Source: Paracoccaceae bacterium
GTDB lineage: Bacteria; Pseudomonadota; Alphaproteobacteria; Rhodobacterales; Rhodobacteraceae
Direction: 5' to 3'
NCBI GenBank assembly: GCA_026982515.1
Contig: JALSGY010000503.1
Location: forward strand, 1-8,076
DNA: 8,076 bases
Positions within the stretch are counted from its first letter, which is position 1. Each line of letters begins with the position of its first letter. The notes under the pieces are model-generated. The model was not told the DNA's origin and searched no databases. It saw only the letters and a program-made list of their open reading frames with translations. Positions 6,311-8,076 of this stretch are shown piece by piece. The position numbers and the translations under genes are program-made.

Positions 6311-7018
6311 ATGGAAGAATCCGAGGAAAGGCCGCCCGACCGCCTCCGCGTGCGCGACAGGATCGTGCAGCGGATGGCCAACCCGATGCGGCGCCGCCAG
6401 CACCCGACCGACTGGGCGATTCGCGGAGAGCTGTTTCTCAACTGTTCTTGCACCGTGTTCTGCCCCTGCGTGGTTTCCCTGGGCAAGCACCGGCCCACCG
6501 AAGGCTACTGCCAGGCCTGGATGGCGATCGCCATCGACGAGGGCCACTTCGAGGGCGAGCCGCTGGACGGGATCAACATCGGCCTGCTGGTGGACATCCC
6601 CGGCCGGATGAGCGAGGGCAACTGGAAGGTCGCCGCCTACATCGATGAAAAGGCGTCGCAAAAGGCCTACAACGGGCTGCTGAAGATCCTCTCGGGTGAG
6701 GCCGGCGGCACCACCGGGCTGTTCACCATGCTGGTCTCGGAGATCATCGGCCACGAGCGCGAGAAGGTCGAGATCGTGCGCGACGGCACGCGCCGTTCGA
6801 TCATGATCGGGCGCAAGATCCAGGGCGAGATCGAAATGCTTGCCGGCGCCGATCCGGGCAAGCCGGTGATGATGACCAACACCCGCTACTGGATGGGCCC
6901 CGACGTGATCGCGGCGCGCGGGCTGCGCTCGAAACTGCGCGATTACGGGCGGGTGTGGGATTTCTCGGGCAAGTCGGCCGAGATCTGCGCCATCGACTGG
7001 AAGGGCCCCGGCCGCTAG
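6311..7018 (+). CDS. DUF1326 domain-containing protein
   Basis: A 235-aa soluble protein with the hallmark cysteine cluster near the start of the domain, NCSCTVFCPC (44-53: Cys45, Cys47, Cys51, Cys53), plus Cys67 and Cys226. The domain runs from about 34 to 228 with a GINIGLLVDIPGRMSEGNW core and a C-terminal RYWMGPDVI ... VWDFSG section. The first 33 residues are charged and basic and look like an extension; there is no signal peptide, so it is probably cytoplasmic. The family has no established activity; the CxCxxxCxC pattern suggests metal or redox chemistry, which is inference. AGGAG (6301-6305) 5 nt before the ATG at 6311 decides the start; an alternative ATG at 6293 directly after the DUF2182 stop has no such site. 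It sits between the DUF2182 and acrylyl-CoA reductase genes with gaps of 19 and 27 nt, consistent with one transcript. Confidence 0.9.
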   Translation: MEESEERPPDRLRVRDRIVQRMANPMRRRQHPTDWAIRGELFLNCSCTVFCPCVVSLGKHRPTEGYCQAWMAIAIDEGHFEGEPLDGINIGLLVDIPGRMSEGNWKVAAYIDEKASQKAYNGLLKILSGEAGGTTGLFTMLVSEIIGHEREKVEIVRDGTRRSIMIGRKIQGEIEMLAGADPGKPVMMTNTRYWMGPDVIAARGLRSKLRDYGRVWDFSGKSAEICAIDWKGPGR

Positions 7019-7035
7019 CAGCCGGCGGAAATGAT

Positions 7036-7040
7036 GGAGG
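7036..7040 (+). promoter_or_regulatory. Shine-Dalgarno site that sets the acuI start
   Basis: GGAGG, 5 nt before the ATG at 7046. It lies inside a possible longer frame beginning at ATG 7031, and favours the downstream start, which also gives the family-typical N-terminus MFKALVVEK. Confidence 0.8.
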
Positions 7041-7045
7041 ACGAG

Positions 7046-8038
7046 ATGTTCAAGGCACTGGTCGTCGAGAAGGACGAGGAAGGCAGGACCCGCGCAGCCG
7101 TGCAGGAGCTTGAGGAGGACCGCCTGCCCGAGGCCGAGGTCACGGTGGCGGTGGAATATTCCACCCTCAACTACAAGGACGGTCTGTGCATCGGCCCCGG
7201 CGGCGGGCTGGTGCGGAATTATCCGCATGTGCCGGGGATCGACTTTGCCGGCACGGTCGAGGAGTCCTCGGATCCCCGCTACAAGCCGGGCGACAAGGTG
7301 GTGCTGACCGGCTGGCGCGTGGGCGAGACCCATTGGGGCGGCTATGCCCAGAAGGCGCGGGTGCGCGCCGACTGGCTGGTACCGCTGCCCGAGGGGCTGA
7401 CCACGCGCCAGGCGATGGCGGTCGGTACCGCGGGCTTCACCGCGATGCTGGCGGTGATGGCGCTGGAGGAACACGGCCTGCAGCCGGGCCGGGGTCCGGT
7501 ACTGGTGACGGGGGCGGCCGGCGGCGTGGGTTCGGTGGCCACGGCCATTCTGGCCAACCTCGGCCACGAGGTGGCAGCGCTCACCGGCCGGCCGGAAACC
7601 GAAGACTACCTGCGCGGCCTGGGTGCCACGCGGATCGTGCCGCGCGAGGAACTGGCCGAGGTCACCCGCAAGCCGCTGGAAAGCGAAACCTGGGCCGGCT
7701 GCGTGGATGCGGTGGCCGGGGCGGTTCTCGGCCGCGTGCTCAAGCAGATGAAATACGGTACCTCGGTGGCCGCCGTGGGCCTGGCCGGGGGTGCGGCGAT
7801 CGAGGGGGCGCTGATCACGCCCTTCATCCTGCGCGGGGTAAACCTGCTGGGCATCGATTCGGTCATGCAGCCCCTTGAAAACCGCCTGCGCGCCTGGAAG
7901 CGCATCGCGGCCGACCTGCCGATGGACAAGCTCGAGGCGATGGTCCGGGACGCCACGCTGGCCGATCTTCCCGAACTGGGCCGGGCTATCCTCAAGGGGC
8001 AGGTCAAGGGCCGGGTGGTGGTGGATGTGAACGCCTGA
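7046..8038 (+). CDS. acuI: Acrylyl-CoA reductase (NADPH), AcuI/YhdH family
   Basis: A 330-aa zinc-independent member of the medium-chain dehydrogenase/reductase superfamily, close to the Rhodobacter AcuI and E. coli YhdH sequences as I remember them. In that family it reduces toxic acryloyl-CoA to propionyl-CoA with NADPH, serving dimethylsulfoniopropionate, acrylate and 3-hydroxypropionate metabolism. Visible motifs: YSTLNYKD (38-45), HVPGIDFAGTV (61-71), GDKVVLTGWRVGETHWGGYAQKARV (82-106), GTAGFTAMLAVMALEEHG (127-144), the nucleotide-binding loop GAAGGVGS (156-163), and LTGR (179-182), which suits the NADPH 2'-phosphate. Catalytic-zinc ligands of the alcohol dehydrogenase type are absent, as expected. 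The chain is complete. The start is set by GGAGG at 7036-7040. It is last in the DUF2182-DUF1326 group, and no DMSP lyase or demethylase gene is in the window, so the physiological substrate here is not shown; a paralogous enoyl-type reductase with another substrate is possible. Confidence 0.85.
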   Translation: MFKALVVEKDEEGRTRAAVQELEEDRLPEAEVTVAVEYSTLNYKDGLCIGPGGGLVRNYPHVPGIDFAGTVEESSDPRYKPGDKVVLTGWRVGETHWGGYAQKARVRADWLVPLPEGLTTRQAMAVGTAGFTAMLAVMALEEHGLQPGRGPVLVTGAAGGVGSVATAILANLGHEVAALTGRPETEDYLRGLGATRIVPREELAEVTRKPLESETWAGCVDAVAGAVLGRVLKQMKYGTSVAAVGLAGGAAIEGALITPFILRGVNLLGIDSVMQPLENRLRAWKRIAADLPMDKLEAMVRDATLADLPELGRAILKGQVKGRVVVDVNA

Positions 8039-8076
8039 GGTCTTCTTCTGTCGGGAAATACTCTCGGGGGAGCGTG

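Noticed and set aside
6248..7567. A 439-codon minus-strand open frame opposite DUF1326 and acuI
   Set aside because: It spans two unrelated plus-strand genes and their gap, and has shadow composition.

Overview
The window is high-GC bacterial DNA that reads as an alphaproteobacterium, most probably of the Rhodobacterales. The reasons are the circularly permuted two-piece tmRNA gene, an alpha-type SspB with a C-terminal ClpX-binding tail, the fumC-DUF4169-ribbon-helix-helix cluster, and an AcuI-type acrylyl-CoA reductase. There are eight well-supported protein genes and one RNA gene that is easy to miss.

Layout. (1) 14-2586, plus strand: a membrane-associated alpha/beta-hydrolase-like protein overlaps by 4 nt with a complete cytochrome P450; they look translationally coupled. 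(2) 2590-4381, minus strand: fumC (class II fumarase), a 60-aa DUF4169 protein and a 73-aa ribbon-helix-helix protein, joined by two successive 4-nt ATGA overlaps and read from a promoter just upstream of fumC. This block converges on the P450 gene with only 3 nt between the stop codons. (3) 4489-4971, minus strand: sspB, the ClpXP adaptor for ssrA-tagged proteins. (4) About 5048-5388, minus strand: ssrA, a permuted tmRNA gene. Its acceptor piece (ending ACCA) comes first, then a 24-nt spacer, then the coding piece with the tag reading frame ANDNRAPAMALAA-stop. A 7-bp acceptor stem with a G3-U70 wobble joins the two pieces. This gene fills most of the 558-bp stretch between sspB and the next protein gene. 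(5) 5530-8038, plus strand: a probable three-gene operon of a DUF2182 membrane protein, a DUF1326 cysteine-motif protein and an AcuI/YhdH-type NADPH-dependent acrylyl-CoA reductase. It has a sigma70-like promoter and two back-to-back inverted repeats ahead of its first gene.

How the parts work together. ssrA and sspB are adjacent and on the same strand: the RNA encodes the degradation tag used in ribosome rescue, and the protein delivers tagged products to ClpXP. fumC is a housekeeping TCA-cycle enzyme carrying two small genes of unknown role. The hydrolase-P450 pair and the DUF2182-DUF1326-AcuI group are the least understood parts. The first suggests oxidation plus hydrolysis of an unknown hydrophobic substrate; the second combines a putative metal-handling pair with an acyl-CoA detoxification enzyme. 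Functions for these two groups are inference. All family calls come from reading motifs, without database searches.
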